Shown: in pieces, positions 36,013 through 45,030 of the stretch
Layout: every line of letters begins with the position of its first letter
Numbering within the stretch: the stretch's first letter is position 1
Assembly: GCA_003612405.1 (NCBI GenBank)
Contig: RAYR01000011.1
Location: 119,356 to 183,355, forward strand
Direction: 5' to 3'
Source: a bacterium 0.1xD8-71
GTDB taxonomy: Bacteria > Bacillota > Clostridia > Lachnospirales > Lachnospiraceae
DNA: 64,000 nt
Position numbers and translations under genes: made by a program
Notes under the pieces: generated by a model
What the model saw: only the letters and a program-made list of their open reading frames with translations
The model's database searches: none
Told to the model about the DNA's origin: nothing

Positions 36013-36330
36013 TTATTTGTTCTTCATTTTGATGTCGATATAAACACCTGCAGGCATCTCCAGTCTCTGGAGCGCATCCACCGTCTTAGGGGTGGGGGTG
36101 ATGATATCAATGAGTCTCTTATGAGTCCTCTGCTCGAACTGTTCTCTGGAATCTTTGTACTTATGAACAGCCCTTAAGATTGTAACCACTTCCTTCTTTG
36201 TAGGAAGGGGCACAGGTCCGCTCACCTGAGATCCGTTCTTCTTCACAGTTTCGATGATTTTCTTGGCTGACGCATCTACTAACTGATGGTCATAGGCTTT
36301 CAATGTGATTCTCATTACTTGACTTGCCAT
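36013..36330 (-). CDS. rpsJ: 30S ribosomal protein S10
   Basis: 30S head protein and NusG/NusB partner, 105 residues: [58 protein letters not shown]. It is first gene of the long ribosomal operon. The binding site AAGGAGG lies 11 bases before the ATG at 36330. Confidence 0.98.
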   Translation of the reverse strand: MASQVMRITLKAYDHQLVDASAKKIIETVKKNGSQVSGPVPLPTKKEVVTILRAVHKYKDSREQFEQRTHKRLIDIITPTPKTVDALQRLEMPAGVYIDIKMKNK

Positions 36331-36568
36331 AAAAAAAGTCGCCTCCTTTTCGCACTTTTAAATCTTAAGTACGACAAGCGGTGACTGTACACTCTCCCGT
36401 GTGTGTCCTAAACTTTTTCCTGTCGGATCACTAACCACGTTGTTTCCGGCTGACCGGACATTCTGTCTGTACAGTGACTTGTCGTCAGTTTCCTAACTTG
36501 ACATTCGCTCCACGGAAAACCTGCCACGAAGGCAGCAACCTCACGCTTCATAGCTATCATGTCACAGC
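36331..36568 (-). promoter_or_regulatory. Structured 5' leader of the S10 operon
   Basis: About 240 untranslated bases between promoter and rpsJ. A long-range stem pairs ACGACAAG (36371-36378) with CTTGTCGT (36478-36485), and further bases on each side can extend it (ACTGTACA near both arms). The enclosed 100 bases hold smaller stems such as GTCCGGTCA/TGACCGG-type pairing. The position fits an autoregulated leader; no match to a known class was made. Confidence 0.5.
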
Positions 36569-36575
36569 ACAAACT

Positions 36576-36604
36576 AGTATATATGATGTTTTCGGGAATT
36601 GCAA
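36576..36604 (-). promoter_or_regulatory. SigA promoter of the S10-spc-alpha operon
   Basis: Minus strand TTGCAA (36604-36599), 17 bases, TATACT (36581-36576), followed by an A. It lies 44 bases after the esterase gene stop. Confidence 0.85.
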
Positions 36605-36647
36605 GAGAAATTTTTCAAATTTTTGTAAAATAGTGCAAAAAGTTCAA

Positions 36648-37340
36648 TTACAGCATCCATGCGATGCCTGCCGCGATCCGCTGTGGCACATTCTGAAAAT
36701 GATTGCCGGGGTTTAATTCGTAAACTGTATTGATACCCCTGTCTTTGTAATATGCCTCGATTTCTTCCGTACACTCCTGCACCGTTCTCATATAGGGATT
36801 GCGGGTACGACGCTCCTTGTCCCCCAGTGAGAAATAAAACGCTTCCGGCGTAACTTTCATTTCGTTGGCAAAGACATACTCTTTAAATCCCGGAAACCAG
36901 AGAGAACCGGAAACACTGGCAAACCTGACAAATGCTTCTGTCCGATAAGCCGCATAAAGGGCAAAAAGCCCTGCCAGGGAATATCCCGCAAGCCCCCGCC
37001 AGGACGCTTCCCCCGGCACCAGTTTCTCTATCTCTGGCACGATCTCTTCCGTCAGAATCTGTACGTAAGCATCTGCGCCGCCTGTAAAGGCTGTCCCTTT
37101 CCCGTCTGCCGGCGAAACATCCCAGGGCGACATGTCGTGATTCCATGAGAGCCCGCTCACTGCTGCCAGGGTAAAATCCGGACAGCCGGCTTCCCGCAAT
37201 GCATACATTTCCCGCAGTGCATGATATATCTGCTCCCCCTCTTCCGCAAAAGTGTGCAGATAAATAACCGGGCTGTTCTGAGTTTGACTTATGTAAACCA
37301 TTATCTTCTTGCCATCAATAGAAAGAATCCTCTGTAACAT
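36648..37340 (-). CDS. Alpha/beta-hydrolase, putative esterase
   Basis: 230 residues of the IroE/esterase-D-like group. The nucleophile elbow GYSLAG (in RGLAGYSLAGLFALYAAY) carries the catalytic Ser. A C-terminal NPGNHFQNVPQ likely holds the catalytic His, and an Asp in SLGDKERRTRNP may complete the triad. No signal peptide, so cytosolic. The start has GGGGAGTAATCTGG upstream. Substrate unknown. It precedes the S10 operon promoter on the same strand. Confidence 0.75.
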   Translation of the reverse strand: MLQRILSIDGKKIMVYISQTQNSPVIYLHTFAEEGEQIYHALREMYALREAGCPDFTLAAVSGLSWNHDMSPWDVSPADGKGTAFTGGADAYVQILTEEIVPEIEKLVPGEASWRGLAGYSLAGLFALYAAYRTEAFVRFASVSGSLWFPGFKEYVFANEMKVTPEAFYFSLGDKERRTRNPYMRTVQECTEEIEAYYKDRGINTVYELNPGNHFQNVPQRIAAGIAWML

Positions 37341-37455
37341 CCAGATTACTCCCCTTTCGGAAAAGTGCTCCTATCACATAAAGCTTTAAGCATTTTCCAT
37401 TATAAACTATCTGCCCGCCACCCACAATGCATATTTATTGCTTCATTATATGCCG

Positions 37456-37484
37456 TTGTACAAACCTGTAAAATATGCTATCCT
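37456..37484 (+). promoter_or_regulatory. SigA-type promoter for the methyltransferase gene
   Basis: TTGTAC (37456-37461), 17 bases, TATCCT (37479-37484); 77 bases before the start codon. Confidence 0.65.
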
Positions 37485-37561
37485 GTTGAAAGCATACAGG
37501 ATGTCTGGCCTGCCATCCCGGACAGATTACAACACAGATTCGCAAAGAAAGGCATATCAAT

Positions 37562-38446
37562 ATGTGGATTGCAGAGAACTGGAAAGATTATGAAGTCATA
37601 GACTGCTCCAAAGGAGAGAAACTGGAGCGTTGGGGAGAATATCTCCTGGTGCGGCCTGATCCGCAGGTCATCTGGGATACTCCCAGGTCTGATAAACGCT
37701 GGAAACAGAAGAACGGTCACTATCACCGAAGTTCCAAAGGCGGCGGAGAATGGGAATTCTTCCATCTGCCCCAGGAATGGAGTATCCAATACGGAGAACT
37801 CACCTTCCGTCTGAAACCTTTCAGCTTTAAACACACTGGACTTTTCCCGGAACAGGCTGTCAACTGGGATTGGGTTTCTTCTATTATAAAGGATGCCCGA
37901 AAAGAAAATCCGAATCGCCAGGTAAAGGTCTTAAATCTCTTTGCCTACACAGGCGGCGCCACGCTGGCGGCCTCAAAAGCCGGCGCAAATGTAACACATG
38001 TGGACGCCTCCAAGGGCATGGTCACCTGGGCAAAGGAAAATGCCGCCGCTTCAGGTCTGCAAGATGCTCCCATCCGCTGGCTGGTAGACGACTGTGTCAA
38101 ATTCGTGGAACGGGAACTGCGCCGGGGCAATACTTATGACGGCATCATCATGGATCCTCCTTCTTACGGCCGGGGTCCAAAGGGTGAAATCTGGAAGATC
38201 GAGGATAACATTTATCCTTTTATTGAACTGACATCCAGACTATTATCAAAAGATGCGTTGTTTTTCCTGGTGAATTCCTACACCACCGGCTTACAGCCTG
38301 CGGTGCTTACTTATATGATACAGACTGCCCTGGCACCTAAGTACGACGGTCGTGTGGAATCTTCCGAAATCGGACTGCCCGTTACCGGAAGCGGGCTGGT
38401 GCTGCCCTGCGGGGCTTCGGGACGCTACCGCATCATTTCCCGGTAA
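37562..38446 (+). CDS. Class I SAM-dependent methyltransferase, RlmI/RlmK-like
   Basis: 294-residue methyltransferase resembling the 23S rRNA cytosine/guanine methyltransferases. SAM motif I NLFAYTGGATLAASKAGA, acidic ribose contact VTHVDASKGMVTWAKENA, motif IV IIMDPPSYGRGPKGE. The N-terminal 100 residues form the small beta domain seen before the catalytic core in this family. The target base is not deducible. Its 3' end overlaps the convergent DUF2752 gene by 22 bases. Confidence 0.85.
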   Translation: MWIAENWKDYEVIDCSKGEKLERWGEYLLVRPDPQVIWDTPRSDKRWKQKNGHYHRSSKGGGEWEFFHLPQEWSIQYGELTFRLKPFSFKHTGLFPEQAVNWDWVSSIIKDARKENPNRQVKVLNLFAYTGGATLAASKAGANVTHVDASKGMVTWAKENAAASGLQDAPIRWLVDDCVKFVERELRRGNTYDGIIMDPPSYGRGPKGEIWKIEDNIYPFIELTSRLLSKDALFFLVNSYTTGLQPAVLTYMIQTALAPKYDGRVESSEIGLPVTGSGLVLPCGASGRYRIISR

Positions 38447-38883
38447 GCGGGCAGGATTCTCTCGAGAATGTTCCCGCCTAGATAACTGTAGGGTTCCCTT
38501 CCGGGAAAATATCTTTTCATATGCAGGATATAGACTGCCAGAAGCATGATCGCAATCCCCATGATAATCCACTTCATTTCACCGGCTTTTCTATTTAAGA
38601 AGTATCGGTTCATGCCATAATAAAGAGCCGACAGTACAATCGGAAAAATCACGGGATTCATCTGCCATGCCTGCTGCCATCTGCCGGTCAGCAGCAGGAT
38701 TGCCGCCCTGGTAATCCCGCAGCCGGGACAAGGCAGACCCGTTCCCAGGCGGATCGGACAGGAAGTGCCAAAAAGGACGGTGAACACTGCCATATATACC
38801 ACGATCAGTATACATAGCGTGCCAAATTCTTTGATGTCTTTCATAAGCCGTACAACGACTTGTTTCCCATACTCCTTCATCAT
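38425..38883 (-). CDS. DUF2752 membrane protein
   Basis: 152-residue protein with three or four membrane helices. The DUF2752 signature is CPIRLGTGLPCPGCGITRAA, with four Cys that could bind a metal or form a redox centre. Function of the family unknown. The start at 38883 (MMKEYG) has GAAGGA eight bases upstream and clears the TraX stop; an earlier in-frame ATG would overlap TraX by 76 bases. Third gene of an HTH-TraX-DUF2752 operon. Confidence 0.82.
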   Translation of the reverse strand: MMKEYGKQVVVRLMKDIKEFGTLCILIVVYMAVFTVLFGTSCPIRLGTGLPCPGCGITRAAILLLTGRWQQAWQMNPVIFPIVLSALYYGMNRYFLNRKAGEMKWIIMGIAIMLLAVYILHMKRYFPGREPYSYLGGNILERILPAYREMMR

Positions 38884-38897
38884 CTGCTGATTCCTTC

Positions 38898-39710
38898 TCA
38901 CATTACCCCGATATACCGTGCAGCCCCATACAAGAACAACAGATGTACCGGATAGAATCCATAGCAAAACCATTTCGGGGGCTGGTGTCCCTTTTCTCCA
39001 TAATATAACCCGATCAAAATAAATGCCGCCAGTCCATACATCTCCCGCAGGGAAGTGCGAAACAGCTCCAGCACAGTATACCCGTCATCCAGATACCGCA
39101 GGCAGTTGGCACTCCAGGTTCCCAACAACATCACACATCCCGCCAATAGAATCTTGTCGGCTAAGTTTCTTTCGTGCGCTTTGTAAAACACAAATATCAA
39201 CAATACTCCCATATAACGGTAATCCGTTTTGCCCCAATAGGCCGCCGCACATCCAGATAACAGCACCATCCATCTGGCTATGATAAAAACCACGCCCTGA
39301 TAGCGCACAAGCCGGTCCCATACAATCAGGACTAACACACCCAGAAACAATGTAAAAAATATGTTTTGACTATTCCAGTCAAATACCATCCCGGAGAAAG
39401 CCAAGTCAAAGGGAATCTCCGAAAGTATGGCAAATACTCCCAGGCGAAGCAATAGTTTTCCCCTGCTTCTGGTATGAAGAAATCCTTCCACAATCTGATG
39501 GGCAAAGAGAATGAAGGCAATCCGTCCAATCGCTCTCCCCGCCCTATAAATAATCTTAAGTTTCGTGTCCCATACCCCATCCACCGCTGTCATCCAAAGA
39601 TAATTTAAGATAATAACAGCAAAGAAATGATCGATAAACATGGACAGGTAGGCGATGTTCTTAAGGGCTGCGCCGCTGATATGAAATTGTGCCGTACGGG
39701 ATCCACTCAT
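38898..39710 (-). CDS. TraX family acetyltransferase-like membrane protein
   Basis: 270 residues, about eight helices, named for the F-plasmid pilin N-acetylase. Marks: LKNIAYLSMFIDHFFAVI near the start, the RAIGRIAFILFAHQIVEG segment, and FYPVHLLFLYGAARYI at the end. Chromosomal TraX proteins in Firmicutes probably acetylate cell-surface material. The start overlaps the stop of the HTH gene (ATGA), so it is translationally coupled. Confidence 0.85.
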   Translation of the reverse strand: MSGSRTAQFHISGAALKNIAYLSMFIDHFFAVIILNYLWMTAVDGVWDTKLKIIYRAGRAIGRIAFILFAHQIVEGFLHTRSRGKLLLRLGVFAILSEIPFDLAFSGMVFDWNSQNIFFTLFLGVLVLIVWDRLVRYQGVVFIIARWMVLLSGCAAAYWGKTDYRYMGVLLIFVFYKAHERNLADKILLAGCVMLLGTWSANCLRYLDDGYTVLELFRTSLREMYGLAAFILIGLYYGEKGHQPPKWFCYGFYPVHLLFLYGAARYIGVM

Positions 39711-40747
39711 ACAATCACCTGCTGCCATCTTTCATCCTGCCCCATAAATCCAAAAGTTTCCTCATCCCGGAAGTACCGAAGCAGTGTCTCCTGCATCATC
39801 ATACCATATTCTTCATTTTCTTCCTGTGTTTTTGCAAAATTCAAATGGCTGTACAAAGGCGACTTCGTAAAATCGCAGATATTCCGGATACTGGCAAGCA
39901 TTTCCCCTGCCAGTTTAACACAGACATCTTTATCCTGTTCCTGCACCGCAAGCTCCAGCCTGTGGCACACCTCATAATATCTGCCCATCTCAAAGCTTCC
40001 TGCAATCTGTTCTATCTTATCCGCCATAGAATGGGCCCGTGCAAAATCTTTCTCCTGCAAATCAAGCAGATAGATGCCATTCAATATCATCATGATTCTG
40101 TTCTGCTCACTGTAAAGCAGTTCTTCATAAGTCCGATAAGCCTCTTCGATCTTCCCGGTCCTGCCATAGAGCAGCGCCTGCCTGTACTTTTTCTCCGGAT
40201 CCTGATCCGAAAAATACTGCAGATACGCCCCGGCCTTCTCATATTCCTGACGACTCAGATAAAGGGTATACAATGCCTGAGCTGCCATCAGGCGCAGTTC
40301 TTCCTCCTGACTTGACAGTCCCTTCTCAAACCATGCAAGAATCTGCCCGTCATACTGCTTCTCATCCGGCACTTCACTGACAATACGGTAGGCATTTAAC
40401 ACCGCAGCCGCCTGCACCATCAGCGCATCGCTGTTCGGGAAGGTGCGTATCTTATCCTGTACCCAGCCAAAGGCCTCCCGATACGGTTCTTTATCCATCC
40501 GCTCCTTCAATTCCTCCAGGATATCACCTACTTCATCTTTTGTAATTTTCTCATGATAAGCAAGCAGCATATCCAGCGATATGCCAAGAGCTCTTGCAAT
40601 CGGTGCCAGAAGAGCGATATCCGGACAGGCGTTCCCTTTTTCCCATTTGTTGACCGCGGAAGCCGTAATCCCCAGAAGCTGTGCCAGCTGTTCCTGGGTC
40701 ATCTCTCTTTCTTTCCGGTATTTACGGATTGTCTCTCCTATTTTCAT
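39707..40747 (-). CDS. XRE-family HTH regulator with TPR-like C-terminus
   Basis: 346 residues. The helix-turn-helix occupies about residues 3-57 (IRKYRKEREMTQEQLAQLLG, then ITASAVNKWEKGNACPDIAL). The remaining 280 residues are helical and TPR-like (repeats such as ALYTLYLSRQEYEKAGAYLQ), as in peptide-responsive or stress regulators. The start at 40747 (MKIGE) has GGAG seven bases upstream. It leads the operon with traX and DUF2752, so autoregulation is plausible. Confidence 0.85.
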   Translation of the reverse strand: MKIGETIRKYRKEREMTQEQLAQLLGITASAVNKWEKGNACPDIALLAPIARALGISLDMLLAYHEKITKDEVGDILEELKERMDKEPYREAFGWVQDKIRTFPNSDALMVQAAAVLNAYRIVSEVPDEKQYDGQILAWFEKGLSSQEEELRLMAAQALYTLYLSRQEYEKAGAYLQYFSDQDPEKKYRQALLYGRTGKIEEAYRTYEELLYSEQNRIMMILNGIYLLDLQEKDFARAHSMADKIEQIAGSFEMGRYYEVCHRLELAVQEQDKDVCVKLAGEMLASIRNICDFTKSPLYSHLNFAKTQEENEEYGMMMQETLLRYFRDEETFGFMGQDERWQQVIV

Positions 40748-40909
40748 CTTAATCTCCAGTTTCTTTTCATTTAACAAGGGCCCCTGCTATCTACATCATA
40801 GCAAAGACCCGCTGCTCTCACAAGAGATTGTTATTCCACTTTTGTTCATAAAACAGGAATATTATTCAATATCCGATTGTATTTACCGTCTGACAGCCTA
40901 AACATCCGC

Positions 40910-41734
40910 TTACACCATCACATCCACATTCGCGCCTTCTACCATTTCGGCTGCTGCCATGGCCGCCTCTGTGGTCTCCTGCGGAATCGGTATTTCCACG
41001 CCTTCCAGTTCCAGAGATACGCTGGGATTCCCGTTGGCGTTTTCCTGCTGTTCCCTGGCCAGTTTATTAAACAGGGCTTTTAAGTATTTCATATCCGCTT
41101 CCACAATATCTTTCATCTCATCAGAGCGGTGTTTCTTCCTGAGCTGATCCAATTGTTCCGGACTCATCTCCACTTCCGTGGCGCCCATGTACTCCTTCAT
41201 CACCTCATCCATGCCACTTGTCTTTTCCATCTCCTGCATGAATTCCTCATACTCGGCAATCAGCTTCTCCAGTTCCTCTTTGCTGAGTCCGTCGGCAGCC
41301 TTTTCCAGTTCCTTTTCCTCATCGGACTTGCCTTCGCCTTTTTCCACCAAAGCCTTACCGGTGGCCTTTGCCTTTTCTTCCTGCTCCAGATGCTTTTTCT
41401 TCTTGCGTGCTACCCGCTCCATCTTCCTGGCATGAATGATCGCGTGCCGCACATCCGTCTCGTCGTACTTCCCGCTCATCTGTTTGCGCAGAAGGTCTAC
41501 CACCTGATCCCTGGCTCTCGTGATCACCCGGCGTATCCCGCTTGTAGTTCTGGACATGGTAATCTGTCTCGATATTCTTCTGTGATTATAATTGAGCTTT
41601 TTCTTCTTAGCGGCCTGCTTCTGCTTCACTTTCGCACTGGAAATAGTAGCCTTAGCTACCTGATTCCCCTGGTAATCCTTTAATTCCTGCTTCGTTTTAT
41701 ACGGATTTGTCCCAATGCCGACTTCCATACCCAT
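40910..41734 (-). CDS. Unrecognised highly charged coiled-coil protein
   Basis: 274 residues, cytosolic, no family recognised. N-terminal 90 residues are basic (KVKQKQAAKKKKLNYNHRR, MSRTTSGIRRVITRARDQV), followed by long acidic/basic helices with heptad character (ELEKAADGLSKEELEKLIAE, MQEMEKTSGMDEVMKEYMG), and an Ala/Glu/Val-rich tail. The start at 41734 (MGMEVG) has AAGGAGG eight bases upstream. It stands alone between two operons. Nucleic-acid or filament association is possible from composition only. Confidence 0.7.
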   Translation of the reverse strand: MGMEVGIGTNPYKTKQELKDYQGNQVAKATISSAKVKQKQAAKKKKLNYNHRRISRQITMSRTTSGIRRVITRARDQVVDLLRKQMSGKYDETDVRHAIIHARKMERVARKKKKHLEQEEKAKATGKALVEKGEGKSDEEKELEKAADGLSKEELEKLIAEYEEFMQEMEKTSGMDEVMKEYMGATEVEMSPEQLDQLRKKHRSDEMKDIVEADMKYLKALFNKLAREQQENANGNPSVSLELEGVEIPIPQETTEAAMAAAEMVEGANVDVMV

Positions 41735-41883
41735 ACTGTCATCCTCCTTGATCACGGCCGCCATAACGTCTATACGCCGGCAGCGGGCACTTGCTTATTA
41801 TGTCCTGCACACGGCAATTCCTTTTGCCGCCCGCCCAGATGGTTTCTTATTTATATTTCGGCAGATTTGCGTATAATGTTTAG

Positions 41884-42360
41884 TTATTCCCGTATTTCTT
41901 TCCACTCCTCCACCAGCCGTTCCAGGGAAAAAGCTGCATTAGCCGGACTCGTAGAAGGTAGCTTTGTAATTGCACGGCCGTTCACCGGATAAATATATTT
42001 CTGATACATTTCATATGACTTCCCGCCATTGGCATAAATATGATGAATGGAAGCATGCTCCAGTATGACAGAAAGATCATTTGGCACCACATCGCGGATA
42101 CTGGCATCGGAGGAGCCTGTAATATTACAGCTTCCGATCACATCCCACACAGCCACATGATTGGCATACAGAAGTGTCTTCTTTTCCTCTATGGTCTCCG
42201 GCACCGGCCAGTCCCATACCGCCGCCATCACCTTCCAGAACCGGTTCTGCTTATGGCCGTAAAAAAACTGCTGTTCCCTGGACTTCACCGAAGGGAAACT
42301 TCCCAGGATTAAGATTTCGGACTCTTCATTATAAAGAGGCGGTATCGGATGTATGATCAT
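41884..42360 (-). CDS. DNA-deoxyinosine glycosylase (UDG superfamily)
   Basis: Base-excision repair enzyme that removes hypoxanthine from DNA, by family assignment (HDG-like). 158 residues: ILGSFPSVKSREQQFFYGHK followed by QNRFW at the pocket, AVWDVIGSCN, and the C-terminal LPSTSPANA loop that inserts into the helix. The start has AAGGAG ten bases upstream and lies 25 bases after the MATE stop, so it is likely part of the lacI-MATE transcript. Confidence 0.85.
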   Translation of the reverse strand: MIIHPIPPLYNEESEILILGSFPSVKSREQQFFYGHKQNRFWKVMAAVWDWPVPETIEEKKTLLYANHVAVWDVIGSCNITGSSDASIRDVVPNDLSVILEHASIHHIYANGGKSYEMYQKYIYPVNGRAITKLPSTSPANAAFSLERLVEEWKEIRE

Positions 42361-42385
42361 TCCCGTATAGCTCCTTTTCTTTTCA

Positions 42386-43732
42386 TCATTCCAGTTTCCG
42401 CATCCAGATTCTCCTCTGAAAAAGCTCCAGGGATATCAGCAGCCGTACCACTTCCTCCAACGAAAGGATAAAATACACATACGGAATCGGAAGTTTCCAC
42501 ACAAAGGCCGCAAGCAGCCCCAATGGCACACCAAACAGCCAGGTACCGATCAGATCGATCCACATAACATAGCGGGTCATACCGCCGCTTCTGATAATGC
42601 CACCTCCCAGGATCATATTCTGCACTTTGACCGGTGAAACCAGCGCAAAAACCACCAGAATCTGAAACGCCAATGCCTGTACCTGCGGCTCCACATTGTA
42701 AATCATAACATAATATCTTCCCGTCAGCAAAAGTAAAACGGAAAGCATCAAGGAACCCGCAAATCCATATTTCATCAACCGTTTGGAATCGCCGTAAGCC
42801 TGCTCATATGCCTCATTGCCAAGAAGTTTCCCAATCATGATACCGGCAGCCTGCGACAGACCGCTGAGTGCCCCGATCATCAATCCCTGTACAGGGCCGG
42901 TCATCGTCATAGCCGCACAGGGACCGGTCCCCAGACGTCCATAAATTACCGCATAGACGTTTTCTCCCAGACTCCACATAAATTCACAGACTAAAATCGG
43001 GGCAAGAATCCCTAAATATCCCATACGCTCCTGTCTGCCGAGTCGAATATCAAAGAAAAGACGGATCCCTTTAGCGCGCAGCCTTTTCACAAAAAACAGA
43101 AACGTCAGTGCCAAAGCCGCCGTCTGCGCAATCACACTGGCAATCGCCGCACCCTGTATCCCCAGCGCCGGGAATCCGTATTTTCCAAATATCAGCAGAT
43201 AATTCAGGACCGTATTCAACAGCACGGAAAACACTCCTGCCAATAATGGTATCACCGCCGCATCGATACAGCGAAGTACCACTGCCATCATGGAGGATAC
43301 CGCCATCGGCAGGAAAGAAAGTACATAAAGCCGCAGATACAGCGCCGCCGCTTCTCCCACCTCCCTGTCTTTGGTATACAGCGACATAATCCCATCCGGG
43401 AACAGACAGCATACTGTCATAAATACTCCCGCAATCGCACTGCCTATCAGCAGATTCAGATAAAAACTCTTTGCTAAACCTTTGATATTCCCTGCACCCA
43501 CATACTGCGCTGCCATAATACCCGTCACAGCCGCCACCGCTCCCAGAATCACCGTATAAACCGATGCAAACTTACCGCCCAATCCAATTCCGGCGATACT
43601 CTCACTGCCAAGCTGCCCGATCATAATCTGATCAATCACACTGAAAGAAGACTGCAGTAAAGATTGCAGTGTGACCGGAAGGGCAATACGAATCAGACTT
43701 TTGGAAAAGCCGCTCTCCTCTCTTTCTGCCAT
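42386..43732 (-). CDS. MATE family efflux transporter
   Basis: 448 residues, 12 predicted helices: IALPVTLQSLLQSSFSVIDQ, QLGSESIAGIGLGGKFASVY, and the second-half repeat ILVCEFMWSLGENVYAVIYG. The start is the ATG overlapping the TGA of the LacI-type regulator by one base (TGATG) with GGGAGGTG upstream; a longer in-frame extension lies inside that gene and is rejected. Coupling suggests control by that regulator. It is only distantly similar to the MATE protein at 626-1984. Confidence 0.92.
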   Translation of the reverse strand: MAEREESGFSKSLIRIALPVTLQSLLQSSFSVIDQIMIGQLGSESIAGIGLGGKFASVYTVILGAVAAVTGIMAAQYVGAGNIKGLAKSFYLNLLIGSAIAGVFMTVCCLFPDGIMSLYTKDREVGEAAALYLRLYVLSFLPMAVSSMMAVVLRCIDAAVIPLLAGVFSVLLNTVLNYLLIFGKYGFPALGIQGAAIASVIAQTAALALTFLFFVKRLRAKGIRLFFDIRLGRQERMGYLGILAPILVCEFMWSLGENVYAVIYGRLGTGPCAAMTMTGPVQGLMIGALSGLSQAAGIMIGKLLGNEAYEQAYGDSKRLMKYGFAGSLMLSVLLLLTGRYYVMIYNVEPQVQALAFQILVVFALVSPVKVQNMILGGGIIRSGGMTRYVMWIDLIGTWLFGVPLGLLAAFVWKLPIPYVYFILSLEEVVRLLISLELFQRRIWMRKLE

Positions 43733-44739
43733 CAAAAGCGCACCTCCCTCACACTGTCCCGTGTAATCAGCCGTACCGGCAGTGTCTGTGCACATTCCAC
43801 GCAGGTTCCCTCCCGCAAACCGCGCAGGGCATCCACTGCCGCTTTCGCTCTTGCAGCCGGATCCTGGCCCACTGTCGTAAGCCGCGGATAACAATTCTCG
43901 CACAAGGAACTGTCGTCATACCCCACCACGGAAATATCCCCTGGTACAGATATTTTGTGCTCCTGTAGGAAATGGACCAGCTCCACCGCATAAATGTCCG
44001 ATACTGCAAAAACAGCCGAATATTCACGTATCTGTTCCAGCTTTTGCCCATACAAATGCCGGCGTTCTTCCCGGCTCATCGGCACCTGCCACATGTCTGC
44101 CTTTCCATCCCGGAATCCTAGCCTAAATCCCTGCATACGCTCCCTGTCCATACAGATATCATTATCAGAAATCAGAAGCGCCCTGCGATGCCCCATTTTA
44201 TATAAATATTCTCCTACCTGCCTTCCGCCGTCATAATCATCTATCTTCAGATTACAAATTCTGTCATTCCCTTCAAAGAAGCCGTCATATACGACAAAAG
44301 GGATATGCATCTTTTCACGCAATTGTATATAATCAGCCTCACAAAAACCCAACAGCACCAGGCCGTCCATATTCCACATGGAAGCAAACCGGACCACTTC
44401 CTCCCGGTCATTAGTAACCTTCACCATCATAAAATACCCTGCCTTTTCCAGCTCCGGCAACAATGCATTTAAGGAAGCACTGATAAAACCATCCTCCAAC
44501 ACCCTACCCTCGTATTTTGCATGATCGTTGGCCACCACCCCGATAATCCGGGAATTATTCTGGGAGAGAAGAACTGCCGCCATACTGGGAATATACTGCC
44601 GTTTCTCCAAAAGCTCCTGCACCCGCTTCACCGTCTCGTCCGATATCTTTTTGGTCTTACCATGAATCACATTGGAAACTGTGGCACTGCTAAGCCCAAG
44701 CTCCTCTGCGATATCTGCAATCCTGACACGTTCCTCCAT
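43732..44739 (-). CDS. LacI-family transcriptional regulator
   Basis: 335 residues. The N-terminal HTH and hinge are IADIAEELGLSSATVSNVI and HGKTKKISDETVKRVQELL. The periplasmic-binding-like ligand domain runs from about residue 60 (RIIGVVANDHAKYEG) to the end (ISVVGYDDSSLCENCYPRLT). The start at 44739 has AGGAGGAGGCAAAAG. A palindrome centred on CG just upstream of its promoter fits an autoregulatory operator. Ligand unknown; the coupled genes are an exporter and a DNA repair enzyme rather than sugar genes. Confidence 0.93.
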   Translation of the reverse strand: MEERVRIADIAEELGLSSATVSNVIHGKTKKISDETVKRVQELLEKRQYIPSMAAVLLSQNNSRIIGVVANDHAKYEGRVLEDGFISASLNALLPELEKAGYFMMVKVTNDREEVVRFASMWNMDGLVLLGFCEADYIQLREKMHIPFVVYDGFFEGNDRICNLKIDDYDGGRQVGEYLYKMGHRRALLISDNDICMDRERMQGFRLGFRDGKADMWQVPMSREERRHLYGQKLEQIREYSAVFAVSDIYAVELVHFLQEHKISVPGDISVVGYDDSSLCENCYPRLTTVGQDPAARAKAAVDALRGLREGTCVECAQTLPVRLITRDSVREVRF

Positions 44740-44844
44740 CTTTTGCCTCCTCCTGTCTGCCATACTTAACACCAACCGCCGCCTGTACGCCCCATCTCAC
44801 AGAATGGTCATGCCAGTCTTAGTTCTGGAATCCTTCTACTTATA

Positions 44845-44873
44845 AGTCTAATCTTAACATACCGTAAGCACAA
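44845..44873 (-). promoter_or_regulatory. Probable promoter of the lacI-type operon
   Basis: Minus strand TTGTGC (44873-44868), 17 bases, TAGACT (44850-44845). The -10 is weak. Confidence 0.5.
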
Positions 44874-44874
44874 T

Positions 44875-44892
44875 GGGTTAATCGCATAACCC
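44875..44892. promoter_or_regulatory. LacI-type operator candidate
   Basis: Inverted repeat GGGTTA-ATCGCA-TAACCC centred on CG, as LacI-family operators are, lying immediately upstream of the -35 of the regulator promoter in the divergent gap shared with the nitroreductase gene. Confidence 0.55.
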
Positions 44893-44949
44893 AATCCAAA
44901 AACAGGCTGGATAATAAAGCATTTTTTAGATAAACTGCCCATTTAAAAT

Positions 44950-44978
44950 TTGTGTTCCTGCCAAAAACATCTTATAAT
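44950..44978 (+). promoter_or_regulatory. SigA-type promoter for the nitroreductase gene
   Basis: TTGTGT (44950-44955), 17 bases, TATAAT (44973-44978), 52 bases before the start codon. Confidence 0.8.
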
Positions 44979-45030
44979 GATAGCAGATAAAGCAAACACC
45001 CCGTTAAACATGCATATGGAGGAACAGACT

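Noticed and set aside
37478..37834. 118-codon minus-strand frame at the start of the methyltransferase gene
   Set aside because: Antisense to a conserved methyltransferase; no ribosome-binding site.
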